A stretch of DNA of 64,000 bases from Austropuccinia psidii (taxonomy: Eukaryota > Basidiomycota > Pucciniomycetes > Pucciniales > Sphaerophragmiaceae): NCBI GenBank assembly GCA_023105745.1, contig JALGQZ010000001.1, positions 55,312,937-55,376,936 of the forward strand, in the 5' to 3' direction. A program made the position numbers and the translations under genes. Positions 32,965-46,216 of this stretch are shown here, piece after piece. Each line of letters starts with the position of its first letter. Within the stretch, counting starts at the first letter, position 1. A model generated the notes under the pieces. It did not search any database and was not told where the DNA came from. It saw only the letters and a list, made by a program, of their open reading frames with translations.

Positions 32965-34621
32965 TTTCACAGGGGCTCTTATGGAAGCAAGAGGGCCTGG
33001 TACTCAGGAATCAAGAACTCACTTGGAGGGCTCCAAAGGATATAAGGAATAACAAAGATTAAATTTCTTTAAAGAAGGAGAAGGGAAAAGACAAGTATTC
33101 CAAAGATAAAGGAGAAAGATAAGAAGCCAAAGGCCAAAGATAATAAGAGAAGCCAAAGGCCAAGAAGCCAACCAAGTGAATCCTCAATTCACTGTTTCAA
33201 CCTGCCAGAGAAGGAAATGGAATTAGCAAAGGATATGACCACCAATATCCACTGACAGGCAAGGAATAAAAGAGAAAAGGTGCTGAATGACTGACTTAAG
33301 ATTATCAGTATTAACTTTAATAGAGTAAACAAAAATAAAGATAATAATAAATCCAATATATTAATTAACTGGGGAAAAAGTCCCCAGGTGCTGAAAGGTG
33401 GCCAGTATATGTGAAAAGCTGAAAGACTGATCCTGGAAGGTGAGTCACTGGCTGTATTCTCCAAATTGGGTCAAAAAAGATCTGGCAATCTTGAAAGTTG
33501 AACTGTGTGATTGAATTCCCACAGTGGAATATGAATTGGCCCAATTGGGCCAAGTACATACAGGTTGATTGATTGACGCCTGTATAGACCAATTGAGTTG
33601 TCCAAGGAGTATTGAAATACTTGATGCCTTGAAAACTGATTGAAATGATGTATAACCTCTGAAAATGGCCCTTGGAATAATCCTGAATGTAATTTCCAAC
33701 CCAACTACTGCAGGGCCAGGTGGTTGGGATCCTTGAATGGTCTTCTGATTGCTTCCATGGATTGCCAGACTTATGAGTTAAGAAATCCTCCTTCGAAATG
33801 GGCTCTGGAATTTGGGATCTTGATTTGGAAAGATGGAATTGGGTCCTGAAAACGTCACCATTGAATTGCTGAGCAAAAATGGTGCATAATGGTATATAAT
33901 ACCATATATGCACCACTTCTGCAACCTTGAGTACGGGGTGCATGGAGGAGTGGAGGAATTCCCCTTAAGGTGAGGTGAAAGATTGAACTGAGCTGATCTG
34001 GTGGCCTCTGGTGGATGCCAGAGGCCATGGGCTGAAAAGTAGTCCATGGTGGTTATTGGCCAAAATTGGGTCCTGAGGTCTTTATGGCTATTTTGGGGCC
34101 AAGAATGGCTCAGATGGGCCCCATTGTGATTTGGGACCCACCTGGCCTTGGGGGCTAATGGGCTTCCCCCTTTGGCCCCTGTTGGCCCATTGGGTTAGGC
34201 CAAAAGGGGCCTAGATGGCCGACGGACCATAGAAGCTGTAGGGGGCCTAAATGGCCCAAAAAAGCCATTTAGGCCCTAGACCCCCAAATGAAAAGGGGTG
34301 GCCCAGAAGGGCTGGTTCTGGCTAGAGGGCCCAGAACCCCCTAGGACACAAAAGGACAGCCTCAGGCCCAAAACAAGGATAAAGGCCTGGGGTTGAAGAT
34401 TTGGAAGAATTGGCCAGGGAGGCCAAGGATGGCAGGGTATGGCCTGAGGCCATAAATGATGATTGGGGCCATAAAATGCCAGGGAATAGCTGTATGGCCA
34501 AAAATTCCATAGAGCACCAGAAGGGGCCAAATTGGCCATAATGATATGGTGTGTCCATTTGGTCCCAGGTTGGAATTGCCGCAAGACCAATGGAGGAGGG
34601 TCATTCTTTGTGGTTGTGACA
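32965..34621 (-). mobile_element. Solo LTR (D) of a related Ty3/gypsy family
   Basis: The left terminus reads TTTCACAGGGGCTCTT, with the terminal TG mutated to TT. The right terminus is GTGGTTGTGACA. The flanking 5-mers ACCAC (32960-32964 and 34622-34626) are identical, which fixes both ends. The length of 1,657 bp exceeds the A LTR because of a different, GGCC-rich U3. The conserved promoter block is present: CATATACTGG near 33400-33410, hairpin CTGGGG/CCCCAG near 33370-33386 and AGTTAATTAATATA at 33357-33370 in element sense. No internal gag-pol remains, so it is a product of LTR-LTR recombination. Orientation follows from the promoter block. Confidence 0.88.
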
Positions 34622-34626
34622 ACCAC
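34622..34626. repeat. Target-site duplication of solo LTR D (ACCAC), right copy
   Basis: Identical to ACCAC at 32960-32964. Confidence 0.9.
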
Positions 34627-35360
34627 ATAGAAAAAGAGGTAAAACTTCAAAGATTCATTAAGAATAAAGTTCTCAATTGATACTCCTGAAACAGGAAGCA
34701 CTAATTTGAAAGGGAATAATCCACACTAAAACCAAAGATAATAATTAATTCATAGTTCAAATTAAAAGTTTTACTTACCGTCCATTTTTAATTATTCCAT
34801 GTGAAATACTAAATATTCAAAAATTCACAGAAAGTACAACCTGTGATAAAATTTCCAATGCAATTGAAGAATTTGAGAGAAAAAAAAATCTTTAAAGAAA
34901 AGAATATTAAAGTTCAAATCCTTCTATTTCTTAACCATAAATGGGTTGGTAGCCAGGTAAAATGACTTAATTAAGGGATTATTATAATCTTATGTGACTG
35001 AAAGTGATGTAATCGACAAAAACATATGTGAAAAGTTTCTCAGTCACTTTTCTTTTGGTTTTTGTCATTGTATACCTCTGTGAGATTTTGTAGAGTCAAA
35101 AGAAGTCTACTATTGCTGCTTCTTCCAGAAATAGTCTTATCATTCACTTAAAGAGTTAGGTTGTTAATACCACCAAAGTTGTTATTTTTTATTAAATATT
35201 TTTTAAAATCTTAAATGTTTCTCAATCACACCAAAAGAACTTTATTCAAATAATATTACTGTTTAAAATAGTATTAAAACTTTATTTTAGTATGTTTTTT
35301 TTGCATCAAAATTTTGATTCCTTGAATCCATAAATAATCCATAACATCATTATACCAATC
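34627..35360. other. AT-rich spacer between solo LTR D and the 7.6-kb duplication
   Basis: No gene or repeat recognised. Confidence 0.5.
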
Positions 35361-36184
35361 TTTTTCAAGTTATTATTGCGGTATTAGTGAGTGACCTATC
35401 AAATTTATGAATTTATTTTCTCTAATTCTGTAGTTTAACTCCGGAATTTATAATAATTACTCTGAAAAAGATAATTATTAATTAAAATAGTTCCATATTA
35501 TCTTAATAAGAGTTTTTATTCTTTAAGCTTCTTGCAATTTCTTTTAGTAGACAATGACTATTTACTGTTGTAGTCACTAGTAGTGTCCAAAAATTGAAAG
35601 AAAAAATTAAACAATTATCTATATATTTGTGGTTATAATGAATTTATTCATTATATTTCATAAAACCCTCTATGGTAACCTTGATAAATAGTACTATTAT
35701 CAATAGCTTCATAGAAAAATATTACACAATCAAAAAATAAGGGCGGAGCTTTCACTTAATAATTCTTCATTATATTTTTTGGAGATGATGGATTTTTATG
35801 TAGAAAAATATTCTCTGGGGTCAATTCACAATGTAAAGTGGGATTTTCCTCAAAAATTCTTTTCCAGAATATCTATAAATCCACAATCTATTTGATTTAA
35901 TGGGTTACAGCTTGAATTATTGAGGAAAACTGTGTATTTTTCATTCAAAATAGGCCCTTTCAAGTCTTTTTTTCATTATTATTCTTCAGTTTCCAATCCC
36001 TATCCTTCAATCCATCTGAGAGATTTTGTGAATTCATTCTATACCCCATTAAATGAAGGATGATGTGCCATTCAGTGAATATAGGCCAAAAATACCATTT
36101 TTTGTGCCAAAAAATCCCCTTGGAGAATTGAAATACCCTTATATTTCAGCTTTTCGGACCGATTACAATCATTTAGGTTTAATA

Positions 36185-36408
36185 ATAAGTCATAGGCTTT
36201 AATGAATCCCAAAATCATTTCTTTATTTAACAATAGCTTAAGAAAGTGAACTAAGATTTGTGATTCTGGTTTTTTTATTTCTTATAAGGAATACAATTAA
36301 GTCATAGTCTTTAATAAATACCAAAATCATTTTTTTATTTAACAGTATGTTAATAAAGTGAATTAGAATTCCTGAGTCTGTCTTTTGTTATTTCTTATAA
36401 GGAATACC
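36185..36408 (+). repeat. Two-copy 112-bp tandem repeat within AT-rich DNA
   Basis: AAGTCATAG (at 36187 and 36299), AATCATTT-TTTATTTAACA and TTATTTCTTATAAGGAATAC recur at a spacing of 112 bp, with about 15-20 differences. The pair is repeated at 43825-44048 in the second copy of the 7.6-kb duplication. Confidence 0.75.
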
Positions 36409-37770
36409 ATTAAACTCTTAATGATTAAAATAACCTAACTGTGATATAAACTAATAGAGATATTTAATAAAGTCTATATAAACAATTTTCATTTTGGATA
36501 TCTCAGGGATTCTGTGAATATTTTCATATGATTATGATGTGTCTTTCATGGAAATATTTGGAAATATTTATACTAACTTTGGTTTTGAATAAGGATTATA
36601 TTATATAAAGCTGTAAATGTAAAAATTCTTTTTCAAAACATTGAGCTTACATTTTTTGCAAATATGGGCTAATAAATAACATTATATCATGATTCATATG
36701 CTTTCTATTTACTCAAGAAGTCTGAATTTATGTTATACTTCTCCTGGAATTTCCTCCAAAAAACCAATCCATACAATGATTTTTTTTATTCTTTTCTTTT
36801 CAGTTTTTGTTATACACTCTTATATTTCATATTGGTCTTAGAATAACTATTATTTAAATTAAGTTGAGAGATACTTCATATTTTCTCCAAACTTTGGAAT
36901 TCATTGTCTATAAGATTACCAAACAATATTTCTCCAATTTTTATTCTTTATCTGAAATGTATTTATAGGCATTGATTCATCATTTTTTTCTTTATACAAG
37001 ATTCAATCTTAAATTTATTGTTTTCTTTTTGTTAAGCCAAAAGAAATTAATATCCAAATCATCTAAATTCCTATAATACTTAATAATAAATATTTATTAC
37101 TTAGTTTATTTTCAATTTTGCTCTTCCCAATTAGTACTTTTATGTTAACTTCTTTTCCTGTATGTTTTCTTTGTATATATTTTTTTAAGTGATTCTAAAT
37201 ACAAAATAAATTTTAATTTTATTTACTTGGAAACAATTTATCATGAGATTTTTTACAATCTTATTTGAAATAAATTTCTAAATCAATTTTTTTCCTAATA
37301 ATAAACCATTTTTGAATCTATAAAATAAAGCTATTACAAAAAAGAAGTATATCATTATTCTATTAAGTTTTCTTATACTCACTTTGAAATTTATTTAAAT
37401 TAGAATTAACCATCAATATTTAATAATTGATGAATGTTTTCTACTTTTAAGTAATAAAACTGGATAATTCCCAAAAAAAGGATTTTTTGAAAAAAAACAC
37501 ACAAATAAATCAATTTTTTATTTTTTTTCAATTGAAAAAGCTCAAGAAAAAAATTTGTTATATCAAATTAAACAGAATCAATCAATTTTAAACTCAATTT
37601 CATATTCACTCTAACTTTTCAGTGTATATATCTATTTTATTTCAAATGAGATTTTTTTTAGATTCCAAATTTTTGATGATAATACAATGTAAATAAATTT
37701 TCTTATTTTATAATTAGGATAAATTAAACCAAATAATAGGAAAATAAAGAAAGTGTGTTTATTAATAAAT

Positions 37771-38576
37771 TATGGGGCCCCCAAACATTCCTTTTCCCAG
37801 TGTTGGTAAAGAAAAACAGCATTGCCAATCAACACCAAGTGGTCATTTCAGCATAGAAAATCTCTTCAAGGCCAAATTGGCCATTTTCTTCAGTTTCTTT
37901 TAGTTTGAGGAACTGTATCTGTTTTGAAGAACATTACCAAATAAATGGCCCTTCAAAAGAGTTCCCTATAATTGAAATGGCTATATAAGACCCTCAAAGG
38001 AAATTCCTAATAGAAATAGGGCCATCTATTTGGTTGGTTCTACAAATATTTTTTTGGGCTGGTTTTATAGTTGCCCAAAAAAGGAAAAAAAGGTTTCTCA
38101 TATTGAAGTGGCCATATCTACTCATAGGAGAAGATTAATATGTGAACAAAAGTAATCAATCATTATTTTCATGAAAAGGTATGTTTGTAGTCTTTATAAT
38201 GGCCCTAAAATGGCCAAAAATGAGACATAAGGACCTCTTGAGGCCCATTTCTGGCCATTTCAAGGACGTTTACAGAGCAATACCAATTACTTGAGACTAT
38301 TGGGACTATCTTAGATTTCTACCTTATTAAGTACCTTAGCCCATGTCATTTGTGGCCCTATCAAGCTCCATAAATGGCCTTTTTATAGGGCAAATTGTGC
38401 AAAAAATGGGAAGGAAGTCCATTGTAGAAAAATGATAACATACTTATATTTCGAAGAATAAGCCATATACAGATATCAGTTTCTCAAAAGAAAAAACTGA
38501 GCAATTGGATTTGAATTTCTATTGAAAATATTGTGTAAACTACAAGTATGAAGGTTTTTTGAAATCATTGTACCAT
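37771..38576. other. GGCC-rich island of unknown origin upstream of element C
   Basis: Unlike the AT-rich DNA before it, this 0.8-kb piece is dotted with GGCC and GGCCAT words. It includes ATGGCCCTAAAATGGCC near 38200 and CCAAATTGGCCATTTT near 37870, like the U3 of the LTRs here. I find no TGTCACA or TGTGACA end and no promoter block, so it may be a fragment of another LTR. Duplicated at 45411-46216. Confidence 0.4.
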
Positions 38577-39758
38577 TGTCATAAGCATGGCAATTCACCC
38601 TCTTGGACCTCAATGTGGAATACCCATTCCATATCCAATTTTTGGCAATTTGCCCATATCCACAATCATTGGCCAAATTGGCCATTTCATCTTTTTTGGC
38701 CTTTTATGGTCATTTCACCATCTGGGCCCAACTTGGCCCCTTCATCATCATCAGGCCTTTCCTGGCCAGGTTTTGCTTTTGGGCAGTCTTTTATATTTTC
38801 CATGCAACAGGGAAAGTACATCCCAAAAGCCTGTATTTGGCTTTTTAAGCTTTACATACAGATTTGCACATTTTGCGCATTTTTGCTGTATTAACCTTTT
38901 TAGGCCATTTTCCCATGAAATATGCGAAATTTGCCCAAATAGCCATATTAGGCCATTTTGTGGCTTCATTTCAAGATTTACGCACCTTGCGCATTTTTTC
39001 ACACTTTGAGCAAATACAGTTTTAAAGCTGTATTAGCTGTATTTGGCCAAATCACCCAAAGGACACTTTGTCACCTCTGAAGCCACCAAAAACCATTTGT
39101 CACTCTTATCCTCCTGGCATCAATCCAAAAGACCTTTGCCCACTTTCACCCCCCAATAACCAAAAGTGCCATAAATGGTGTTATACACCATTATACATCT
39201 TTTTTCACCATCAATCCAATGTCTCCAATATAAAATGGTTATTTCAAGCTTTTATTAGGTCATCAAGACATCATGTCATCCAGGGGATTCGCCAAGGCTC
39301 AAGGACAAGTGTCAATCTCAAATACCAATGACACCATCAAGCAATCATTGGTTTTTCTCATTAACAGTATTCCTCTAAGGGAATACTGGCAGTTCATTCT
39401 CAAGGGATATTTGAGAGGCAGTTCCAAAAGAATTTCCCAAGGGTCAGTGCTCCATCAATCCCCTTTGCAAGCATACTCATTCAATACAGTCTGGGTTCCT
39501 CAGGACCTGTATTTCATTCATACACCATGGGAATTTCACTCAGCTTAGTTCATTTCTCAAACTGGCAAGGTATACACTTCATCAAGCAGTCAAATACAAC
39601 TTCTAGGATTCAATACAGACCAGCTGTCAGCCTGAAGGAGTCAAGCTCTCAACCTTTACATATAACAGCCTCCTTTGACCCTGGGGGGTTTTCCCCCAGT
39701 TAATTAATATATTTTGATTTTATTTTATCTTTATTTTCTTTTCATTCTGTTAAGTGAA
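38577..39758 (+). repeat. 5' LTR of element C, part 1 (copy 1), interrupted by solo LTR F
   Basis: Begins TGTCATAAGCATGGCAATTC, a diverged form of the TGTCACAACCATGG start. It runs through the GGCC-rich block, a CTGTATT-rich U3, the AGTATTCC/GGAATACT palindrome near 39366-39387, the hairpin CTGGGG/CCCCAG near 39681-39699 and AGTTAATTAATATA at 39698-39711. It breaks off at the GTGAA duplicated by solo LTR F and resumes at 41201. Confidence 0.88.
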
Positions 39759-41195
39759 TGTCACAGGGGCTCTTGGACAGAAATACAAGAGTGGCCTGGC
39801 ACTCAGCAATCAGGTAACTCACTTGGAAGACTCCAAAAGAATAAAGAAATCAAAATAAAAGAATAAATTCCTCTAAGAAATATGCAGGTACAAAGATGAG
39901 ATTCAATAAGAGGAAAGAGAAGCCAAATGGCCAAAGAGCCAATCAAATAATTCCTTAATCACTGTTTCAACCTACCAAAATGAACAATGGAATTAGTAAG
40001 GATATGACCACCAAATATCCATTGACAGGCTAAGAAAGAAAAAGAGAAAAGGTGCTAAATGACTGACTTGATAATCTCAGTATTCACTTAACAAAATGAT
40101 AAGATAAATAAAGATAAAATAAAATCAAAATATATTTATTAACTGGGGAAAAACCCCCCAGGGTGGAAAGGGTAGACGGTATATGTGAAAAGTTGGGAGC
40201 TTGAGTTCTTCAGGCTGAAAACTGATCTGTATTGATTCTTAAGGCTGTATTGATTGTTTTGGGAATCAATACAGCTGGCTAATATTGAAATTGAATTTGG
40301 TTGAATGAATTTCCCATGCTTGAAAATGAAATACAGTTCTTGATGGATCCAGACTGTGTTGAAATGAATATGGTTGCCAAGATGGATTGAGTGGAGCTTT
40401 GACACTTGACAATTGAATGAATGAATGAATGAACTGCCTCTTGAATGCCTCGAGAATCGTTTAACAGTATTGCCTGGGAGGAATACTGTGAATGGAATTA
40501 TCCAATGATGTCTTGATGGTGTGATTGGTCTTTGACGCTGAAACACTTGCTCTTGAGCCTTGATGAGTCCTCTGAATGATTCAGTGCCTTGATGACATGA
40601 TAATATTTTGGAATGTTTAAATGACCATTTGATATTTCCCCCATTGAATTGCTGTTGAAAAATGATGCATAATGATATATAACATCATTTATGCCATATT
40701 GGTTCATTGGAAAGAAGATTACGTCCAAAGGTCTTGAGATGGAAAGACAGAGGGGAAAAGATGGATTTGATGGCTTCAGAGCTTGGAAAAGTGTTTCTGG
40801 GTCCTTTGGGGGTTTTGGCTACTTTTGGGTTCTGAGCCAAAAGCTGGCCCAAAGGGTGGGAAAGTGTCTTTTGGACACTTTGCGTCAAAGTGCGCAAAAG
40901 TGCGCAAATGCGCCTTATGAGCCCAAATGGCCAAAAACAGCCATTTGGGCCATTTCCCCTGGCTTTGAGGGAAATGACCAGAAATACCCATTTGGGCATA
41001 AATTGCCACTATGGCTTCTGGATTGAGGTGAAGGGCCATGAAGGCCCCAAAAGACAAATGGCCATAAATGGTCCATAAGATGATGAAGTGGCCATATTGG
41101 CCACTGGTGATGGATATGGCCAATTGGCCATAAAAGGACTGTGGCTTGATATGCCATATAGAGATCCAAGGAGGTGAATTGCCATGGTTGTGACA
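39759..41195 (-). mobile_element. Solo LTR F, inserted in the 5' LTR of element C (copy 1)
   Basis: Has intact TGTCACAG and TTGTGACA ends, 1,437 bp, flanked by a perfect GTGAA duplication (39754-39758 and 41196-41200). It lies in the opposite orientation to its host LTR and resembles the A-type LTR closely. It carries only three minisatellite GCGC units (near 40890-40915) and a private (TGAA)n run near 40411-40432. No internal region, hence a recombination product. Confidence 0.93.
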
Positions 41196-41200
41196 GTGAA

Positions 41201-41519
41201 TACTGATATTATCAAGTCAGTCATTTAGCACCTCTTTCTTCTCTTTCTTTGCCTGTCAATGGATGTTTGGTGGTCATATCCTTATTAATTACATTTTATA
41301 TTTTGGCAGGTTGAAACAGTGATTAAGGACTTACTCTGTTGGCTCTTTGGCCAATTGGCTTCCCTTTCCTCTTATTGCATCTCATCTTTGTACCTGCCTA
41401 TTTCTTAGAGGAATTCAATTATTTTATTTTATTTTCTTCATTCTTTGGAGTCTTACAAGTGAGTTCCCTGATTGCTGAGTTCCAGGCCACTCTGGTTTTT
41501 AACAAGAACCCCTGTGACA
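41201..41519 (+). repeat. 5' LTR of element C, part 2 (copy 1)
   Basis: Continues the C LTR after solo LTR F (TACTGATATTATCAAGTCAG) and ends CCCCTGTGACA. With part 1 the LTR is about 1.5 kb. Confidence 0.88.
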
Positions 41520-42216
41520 TTATATTGATTAGCTCATAACCTCTTTTCATTCTGTTCATTCTTTCTTTATAATTTCATTCACTCATTTCATCAAAGTTAT
41601 GACTCTTTAATGCTTATGAGATTTATGATTGATCATCACCTCTCAATTTTCTCTCATTCATTCTTCATTTTGAAAATTGCAAGCTGACCCAATTTTATTT
41701 TTTGCTTTCTCTTTAAAATCTTATTTCAAATCACCAAATTCATTTGATTCATGATTAAGGGATTAATTTTAAATTTGATTTTCAAATTTCTCATCAAAAT
41801 TCATTCAGACACGTTGTACACATCAAGATTCATTTTTATTCATTCTTCAAGAATTTTGATTTTTTAAATGAGGACTCACTTGATTTGATTTGGTTGATTG
41901 ATTTGATATAATTGATATTGACTTCAAAAGAATTGATTGACCTGCAGATTTCATTTGATTTTGCTGATTTTTCACATCAATAATTTTGACATAAAACTCA
42001 TTTTTCCTCAAGAATTCATTTGATTGATTGATTTTTGCAAGATTTTGATTTTGATTGATTTGACATGTTTATTTATTGACTTCAATATTTCATTTTGATT
42101 GATTGATTTTCTTCAAGATATTGATTTTGACTTCAAGTTTCCTGTTGATTTGTCTCAAGTTTTTCATATTCAAATTTTTTATTTTATTAATTTCATTTCA
42201 TTTTATTCCTGAGATC
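41520..42216 (+). other. Leader and primer-binding region of element C (copy 1)
   Basis: One base after the LTR, TATATTGATTAGCT (41521-41534) corresponds to the self-priming site of A with two A-to-G changes. As RNA it could still pair fully with the LTR sequence through two G-U wobbles. The TTGATT-rich leader follows up to the gag ATG. Confidence 0.65.
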
Positions 42217-43000
42217 ATGCCTGTTCAACATTCACCTCCTCCAAGACAGACAAGATCTCAGGCCATAGCTTGGACTGTTCTCACTCCAACTCCAAGAGCT
42301 CCTCTTTACGGACCCCAGCATTTCCTCAACTGAGGGCCCAATGAGACAGAGGACCCATTTTGGCAGGAGCAGCACCATGCACGGCAAAAGGAAGAGGGCC
42401 AAGATAATCAAATTCATTTTAAGGAGTGGTTGGTGGATTTCCAGGACTTTCAAGGACCAATTTCCAAGGTCCTGGTGAAGAGGAGGAGGAGAATTCTGTG
42501 GAAGAGGAACGGTCTGACGGTGCTGAAGGTGTTCCTGCTCCTGTGGAGACATCCCAAGGTACTGGAGGGCCAACTCTAGCCCGGTCTAATCAGCCTGTCT
42601 CTCATCAGTCTGAACTATCTTTATTGGCCATCATGCAGCAAATGACTCAGATTATTGCGAATATTCAAGCAGCTTCATCTTCTGAAGCATCAAGACCATC
42701 AGCCTTCAAGAATCCATCTATGAAGGCACCAGAATGCTTTGATGGCACTCAGCCCTTCAAAGTGACAAGCTTCATTCAGTCTTTTCAGTTTATATTTCAT
42801 GATGATTCAGCAAATCTTTCTCAAGACAGAAAGAAAATTCTCATTGGCAGCGCTGCAAAATAGATTAAGCCTTATCTTTCCAATCTCCCCAATTAAGATC
42901 CAAATTACCTCCTCAATTTATGGAAATTATTTTAATTTTGACTCTTCACCTCATTTGGGAACCCAAATGAAGTCGGAAAAGCTGAAGCATATTTCAATTC
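42217..43000 (+). pseudogene. Element C gag, 5' part only (copy 1)
   Basis: Starts ATGCCTGTTCAAC (MPVQHSPP) but shifts frame after about 38 codons, ending at 42333. It resumes in another frame with the acidic segment and the gag core, then meets a TAG at 42861-42863 where element A has TGG, and a further shift or stop near 42894. It is cut at 43000 by the duplication junction, so the C-terminal half and zinc knuckle are absent from this copy. No protein can be made. Confidence 0.9.
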
Positions 43001-46000
43001 TTTTTCAAGTTATTATTGCGGTATTAGTGAGTGACCTATCAAATTTATGAATTTATTTTCTCTAATTCTGTAGTTTAACTCCGGAATTTATAATAATTAC
43101 TCTGAAAAAGATAATTATTAATTAAAATAGTTCCATATTATCTTAATAAGAGTTTTTATTCTTTAAGCTTCTTGCAATTTCTTTTAGTAGACAATGACTA
43201 TTTACTGTTGTAGTCACTAGTAGTGTCCAAAAATTGAAAGAAAAAATTAAACAATTATCTATATATTTGTGGTTATAATGAATTTATTCATTATATTTCA
43301 TAAAACCCTCTATGGTAACCTTGATAAATAGTACTATTATCAATAGCTTCATAGAAAAATATTACACAATCAAAAAATAAGGGCGGAGCTTTCACTTAAT
43401 AATTCTTCATTATATTTTTTGGAGATGATGGATTTTTATGTAGAAAAATATTCTCTGGGGTCAATTCACAATGTAAAGTGGGATTTTCCTCAAAAATTCT
43501 TTTCCAGAATATCTATAAATCCACAATCTATTTGATTTAATGGGTTACAGCTTGAATTATTGAGGAAAACTGTGTATTTTTCATTCAAAATAGGCCCTTT
43601 CAAGTCTTTTTTTCATTATTATTCTTCAGTTTCCAATCCCTATCCTTCAATCCATCTGAGAGATTTTGTGAATTCATTCTATACCCCATTAAATGAAGGA
43701 TGATGTGCCATTCAGTGAATATAGGCCAAAAATACCATTTTTTGTGCCAAAAAATCCCCTTGGAGAATTGAAATACCCTTATATTTCAGCTTTTCGGACC
43801 GATTACAATCATTTAGGTTTAATAATAAGTCATAGGCTTTAATGAATCCCAAAATCATTTCTTTATTTAACAATAGCTTAAGAAAGTGAACTAAGATTTG
43901 TGATTCTGGTTTTTTTATTTCTTATAAGGAATACAATTAAGTCATAGTCTTTAATAAATACCAAAATCATTTTTTTATTTAACAGTATGTTAATAAAGTG
44001 AATTAGAATTCCTGAGTCTGTCTTTTGTTATTTCTTATAAGGAATACCATTAAACTCTTAATGATTAAAATAACCTAACTGTGATATAAACTAATAGAGA
44101 TATTTAATAAAGTCTATATAAACAATTTTCATTTTGGATATCTCAGGGATTCTGTGAATATTTTCATATGATTATGATGTGTCTTTCATGGAAATATTTG
44201 GAAATATTTATACTAACTTTGGTTTTGAATAAGGATTATATTATATAAAGCTGTAAATGTAAAAATTCTTTTTCAAAACATTGAGCTTACATTTTTTGCA
44301 AATATGGGCTAATAAATAACATTATATCATGATTCATATGCTTTCTATTTACTCAAGAAGTCTGAATTTATGTTATACTTCTCCTGGAATTTCCTCCAAA
44401 AAACCAATCCATACAATGATTTTTTTTATTCTTTTCTTTTCAGTTTTTGTTATACACTCTTATATTTCATATTGGTCTTAGAATAACTATTATTTAAATT
44501 AAGTTGAGAGATACTTCATATTTTCTCCAAACTTTGGAATTCATTGTCTATAAGATTACCAAACAATATTTCTCCAATTTTTATTCTTTATCTGAAATGT
44601 ATTTATAGGCATTGATTCATCATTTTTTTCTTTATACAAGATTCAATCTTAAATTTATTGTTTTCTTTTTGTTAAGCCAAAAGAAATTAATATCCAAATC
44701 ATCTAAATTCCTATAATACTTAATAATAAATATTTATTACTTAGTTTATTTTCAATTTTGCTCTTCCCAATTAGTACTTTTATGTTAACTTCTTTTCCTG
44801 TATGTTTTCTTTGTATATATTTTTTTAAGTGATTCTAAATACAAAATAAATTTTAATTTTATTTACTTGGAAACAATTTATCATGAGATTTTTTACAATC
44901 TTATTTGAAATAAATTTCTAAATCAATTTTTTTCCTAATAATAAACCATTTTTGAATCTATAAAATAAAGCTATTACAAAAAAGAAGTATATCATTATTC
45001 TATTAAGTTTTCTTATACTCACTTTGAAATTTATTTAAATTAGAATTAACCATCAATATTTAATAATTGATGAATGTTTTCTACTTTTAAGTAATAAAAC
45101 TGGATAATTCCCAAAAAAAGGATTTTTTGAAAAAAAACACACAAATAAATCAATTTTTTATTTTTTTTCAATTGAAAAAGCTCAAGAAAAAAATTTGTTA
45201 TATCAAATTAAACAGAATCAATCAATTTTAAACTCAATTTCATATTCACTCTAACTTTTCAGTGTATATATCTATTTTATTTCAAATGAGATTTTTTTTA
45301 GATTCCAAATTTTTGATGATAATACAATGTAAATAAATTTTCTTATTTTATAATTAGGATAAATTAAACCAAATAATAGGAAAATAAAGAAAGTGTGTTT
45401 ATTAATAAATTATGGGGCCCCCAAACATTCCTTTTCCCAGTGTTGGTAAAGAAAAACAGCATTGCCAATCAACACCAAGTGGTCATTTCAGCATAGAAAA
45501 TCTCTTCAAGGCCAAATTGGCCATTTTCTTCAGTTTCTTTTAGTTTGAGGAACTGTATCTGTTTTGAAGAACATTACCAAATAAATGGCCCTTCAAAAGA
45601 GTTCCCTATAATTGAAATGGCTATATAAGACCCTCAAAGGAAATTCCTAATAGAAATAGGGCCATCTATTTGGTTGGTTCTACAAATATTTTTTTGGGCT
45701 GGTTTTATAGTTGCCCAAAAAAGGAAAAAAAGGTTTCTCATATTGAAGTGGCCATATCTACTCATAGGAGAAGATTAATATGTGAACAAAAGTAATCAAT
45801 CATTATTTTCATGAAAAGGTATGTTTGTAGTCTTTATAATGGCCCTAAAATGGCCAAAAATGAGACATAAGGACCTCTTGAGGCCCATTTCTGGCCATTT
45901 CAAGGACGTTTACAGAGCAATACCAATTACTTGAGACTATTGGGACTATCTTAGATTTCTACCTTATTAAGTACCTTAGCCCATGTCATTTGTGGCCCTA

Positions 46001-46216
46001 TCAAGCTCCATAAATGGCCTTTTTATAGGGCAAATTGTGCAAAAAATGGGAAGGAAGTCCATTGTAGAAAAATGATAACATACTTATATTTCGAAGAATA
46101 AGCCATATACAGATATCAGTTTCTCAAAAGAAAAAACTGAGCAATTGGATTTGAATTTCTATTGAAAATATTGTGTAAACTACAAGTATGAAGGTTTTTT
46201 GAAATCATTGTACCAT

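Larger units (their letters stand above)
35361..43000 (+). repeat. 7,640-bp direct tandem duplication, copy 1
   Basis: Every block I compared with 43001-50640 is identical, including homopolymer runs, at a constant offset of 7,640. It holds AT-rich DNA, the split 5' LTR of element C with solo LTR F inside it, the C leader and the first part of C gag. The gag frame continues naturally from the end of copy 2 (50640/50641), so those outer joins are ancestral and 43000/43001 is the new junction. The two ancestral ends share TCTTT. Confidence 0.95.

Noticed and set aside
38559..39548. Open frames of 80-140 codons in the plus-strand C LTR (and the copy at +7,640)
   Set aside because: They lie wholly within the LTR of element C and mirror the spurious frames of the other LTRs.
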